DNA of 53,126 bases, from the NCBI GenBank assembly GCA_029565395.1, contig JAKQOG010000072.1:1-53126 (forward strand), read 5' to 3'. The notes beneath the pieces are model-generated. The model was not told the DNA's origin, made no database searches, and was given only the letters and a program-made list of their open reading frames with translations. Numbering within the stretch: the stretch's first letter is position 1; each line of letters opens with the position of its first letter. Origin of the DNA: Candidatus Hydrogenedentota bacterium. Lineage in GTDB: Bacteria; Hydrogenedentota; Hydrogenedentia; Hydrogenedentales; CAILVY01. Below, piece by piece: positions 51,513 through 53,126 of this stretch. Both the position numbers and the translations under genes were made by a program.

Positions 51513-52307
51513 GTGCCCAAACCAGAAGATATCCAAAAGATAGTCCGGGAAGTGGCGGCGCTGGTGAAACAGGAAGCCAAAGCGACACGCGGCGCGGTTA
51601 CACTGTCGCCAGAGGTGGCGGAATGGCTTCAATCCGTGCATGAGTCCCCGGTTGTCTATGAATCGCCGGCGCCGGAATCGGGGGCACACGCTCCCCATCA
51701 GGAATTGGCTGACGAATTGGCGGCTATTGACGCGGAAGTGCGGCAGTGCACGCAATGCGGTTTGAATGCGGGCCGCCGGAACACTGTGTTTGGCGCGGGT
51801 AATTCCAGAGCCGATTTGGTATTTGTGGGGGAAGCGCCGGGCGCGGAAGAAGATCGGCAGGGGGCGCCGTTTGTCGGACGGGCGGGGATGTTGTTAACGG
51901 ATATCATTGTGAAAGGCATGAAGATGCGGCGGGAAGATGTGTATATCTGCAATGTATTGAAGTGTCGCCCGCCGGAAAACCGCGATCCCAGCCCCGAAGA
52001 AGTTTATTATTGCGAACCGTATTTACTGCGGCAATTGGAAGTAATTCAACCCAAGGTGATATGCGCCTTGGGCCGGATCGCTGCACAAACCCTGCTAAAG
52101 ACCACGGAATCCACGGGAAAACTCCGCGGCCGCTGGCACAGCTACCATGGGATTCCCTTCCGGGTGACGTATCATCCTGCCTATTTGCTGCGCAATCCGG
52201 CGGACAAGAAAAAATGCTGGGAAGACATTCAGGAAATCATGAAGGTGCTTAACGGCGAATCGACCCCGGATATGGGCGGGGGACTGATTGCGCAACGCTT
52301 GATATAA
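51513..52307 (+). CDS. family-4 uracil-DNA glycosylase with [4Fe-4S] site
   Basis: 264 aa from the GTG at 51513, which has GAGGAG eight bases upstream (an in-frame TTG at 51480 is less likely). About 1-75 is a helical extension. Motif A is GEAPGAEED (107-115), with PFVGRAG after it; motif B is HPAYLLRN (221-228). Cysteines C79, C82, C151 and C167 have the 2- and 15/16-residue spacing of the iron-sulfur ligands of thermophilic type-4 enzymes. It removes uracil from DNA in base-excision repair in the cytoplasm. The sensor kinase gene starts three bases after its stop and is surely co-transcribed. Confidence 0.95.
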   Translation: MPKPEDIQKIVREVAALVKQEAKATRGAVTLSPEVAEWLQSVHESPVVYESPAPESGAHAPHQELADELAAIDAEVRQCTQCGLNAGRRNTVFGAGNSRADLVFVGEAPGAEEDRQGAPFVGRAGMLLTDIIVKGMKMRREDVYICNVLKCRPPENRDPSPEEVYYCEPYLLRQLEVIQPKVICALGRIAAQTLLKTTESTGKLRGRWHSYHGIPFRVTYHPAYLLRNPADKKKCWEDIQEIMKVLNGESTPDMGGGLIAQRLI

Positions 52308-52310
52308 GAA

Positions 52311-53126
52311 ATGAATGGTACAACGTTGAATTCACAATTGATCGATGTCCTGCGGCTTGGCACTCTGTCGCGCATCATGTGGCGCGGATCGCTGTATGTG
52401 CGCATCATAGTCCTTTGCGTGGTGTTGTTTTGTTGCATGATCGGCCTTATGGGCATCATTACCCGCCATTTATTCCTGGAGGCCGTTTCGGAAATGGAGG
52501 CGCAAACAAGCAATGTGGCAAAAAATGTTTCTTTGTTGATTCAGGAAACACCCAACATCGCCTTGGGGGAGTTGTCCAACCGATTAATGGATTTGCATAA
52601 AGGAGTTGATATTGAATTGCAGCCGTATCAGGGGGAGTCAAGCGATTCCACCTTCACTATCGAGCGCAGCAAAGGCGGCGTGTTGACGCGCGTGGCGCGG
52701 GTTCCCATGCGCAATGGGGATCGTCAAATGATGCTGACCTTGAGCATTACCATTGTTCCGCAAACGGAGATTTTACGTGCGTTCCGCAACCGTTCGGTCG
52801 AGGTGTTGCTGACCGTGTTTGTCATTACGCTGGTATTGCTTGTGTATTTCATCATCAAGGCATTCCGCCCCCTTAACCAACTCTCCAAATCCTGCGCGGC
52901 GATTTCTTCAGGAGATTTACAGACCGTCAGCACGCGGGGCGCCACCGGAGAAGTGCGGGCGCTGGAAGAAACCTTCAACCATATGGTTATGGCATTACGC
53001 GAAAAGCAGGTGATGGAAAGCAAATTGCGGCACGCGGAACGGCTCTCAGCGTTAGGCAACCTGGCCGCGGGCGTGGCGCATGACGTACGCAATCCTCTGA
53101 ATTCCATCAAGTTGTTGTCCAGCCAT
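52311..53126 (+). CDS. sensor histidine kinase (partial, runs off the window)
   Basis: The first 272 residues are open to the last base. TM1 is at about 30-50 and TM2 at about 164-182, with a periplasmic sensing region of about 110 residues between them (51-163). A HAMP linker spans 183-235. The start of the HisKA domain has LGNLAAGVAHDVRNPLNSIK with phosphoacceptor H257 in the H-box. The ATP-binding domain lies beyond the window. It should autophosphorylate and pass the phosphate to a response regulator presumably encoded downstream. It sits three bases after the uracil-DNA glycosylase gene. The sensed signal is unknown. Confidence 0.92.
   Translation, partial: MNGTTLNSQLIDVLRLGTLSRIMWRGSLYVRIIVLCVVLFCCMIGLMGIITRHLFLEAVSEMEAQTSNVAKNVSLLIQETPNIALGELSNRLMDLHKGVDIELQPYQGESSDSTFTIERSKGGVLTRVARVPMRNGDRQMMLTLSITIVPQTEILRAFRNRSVEVLLTVFVITLVLLVYFIIKAFRPLNQLSKSCAAISSGDLQTVSTRGATGEVRALEETFNHMVMALREKQVMESKLRHAERLSALGNLAAGVAHDVRNPLNSIKLLSSH

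Noticed and set aside
1..53126. Horizontally acquired island or prophage
   Set aside because: No integrase, transposase, phage gene or sharp composition change is visible; the tRNA-Ala is intact and has no duplicated 3' end that I can see.

Overview
The window looks like a chromosomal stretch of an uncultivated, Gram-negative-type bacterium of the Planctomycetes/Lentisphaerae/Hydrogenedentes kind, most likely Candidatus Hydrogenedentota. This is inferred from recalled features, not a search. Two proteins end in a Gly-Glu-rich linker followed by a paired EF-hand-like, four-cysteine tail. Many large secreted proteins carry DUF4091 or glycosidase-like folds. There is an outer-membrane LptD-like protein, and intergenic spaces hold palindromic and G-rich repeats of a type I associate with these phyla. 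Nothing indicates a phage, plasmid, insertion sequence or CRISPR array.

Layout. 1-4.7 kb: the tail end of a surface protein whose front is missing, a membrane protein with a caspase/CHAT-like C-terminus, a zinc-ribbon membrane protein, a lipoprotein and a polytopic GT-C-like membrane protein. 4.7-10.6 kb, minus strand: a tight run of a PfkB kinase, a small secreted protein, a beta-propeller/LptD fusion and an M20 amidohydrolase. 10.8-17.2 kb, plus strand: a GH42-like glycosidase, a GT-C arabinosyltransferase-like protein, RidA and a TPR/gluzincin protease. 17.2-19.7 kb, minus strand: a signalling operon (small domain protein, HDOD, degenerate receiver-GGDEF) and an orphan HigA-type antitoxin. 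19.9-24.4 kb: two carboxypeptidase-regulatory-like repeat proteins, the second with a redox-dead thioredoxin fold, converging on a lipoprotein peroxiredoxin. 24.5-31.3 kb: a NagB-family enzyme, secreted nitrilase, HEAT lipoprotein and two secreted glycosidase-like proteins around a long inverted repeat. 31.3-34.6 kb: a retropepsin-like protein and a P2-type cation ATPase. 34.7-45.6 kb: two DUF4091 proteins separated by an 830-bp mosaic of repeats, then a GH32/43-like propeller and a purple-acid-phosphatase-like enzyme. 45.7-53.1 kb: a complete tRNA-Ala(GGC) transcription unit, a GntR regulator with an Isf-like flavoprotein, a YfhO-type protein, small zinc-ribbon and 60-aa proteins, a second surface protein with the EF-hand tail, a family-4 uracil-DNA glycosylase, and a sensor histidine kinase that runs off the window end.

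The biology suggested is heterotrophic turnover of glycans and amino sugars by secreted enzymes (GH42-, GH20- and GH32/43-like, DUF4091, NagB family, PfkB), plus envelope biogenesis (LptD-like, three GT-C-like membrane proteins) and surface display. The most unusual items are the EF-hand tail module seen twice, the membrane-tethered caspase-like protein, the propeller-LptD fusion, the receiver lacking its phosphorylation site, the M23-like domain without its HxH, the orphan antitoxin with a near-perfect promoter, and the repeat mosaic at 38.2-38.8 kb.
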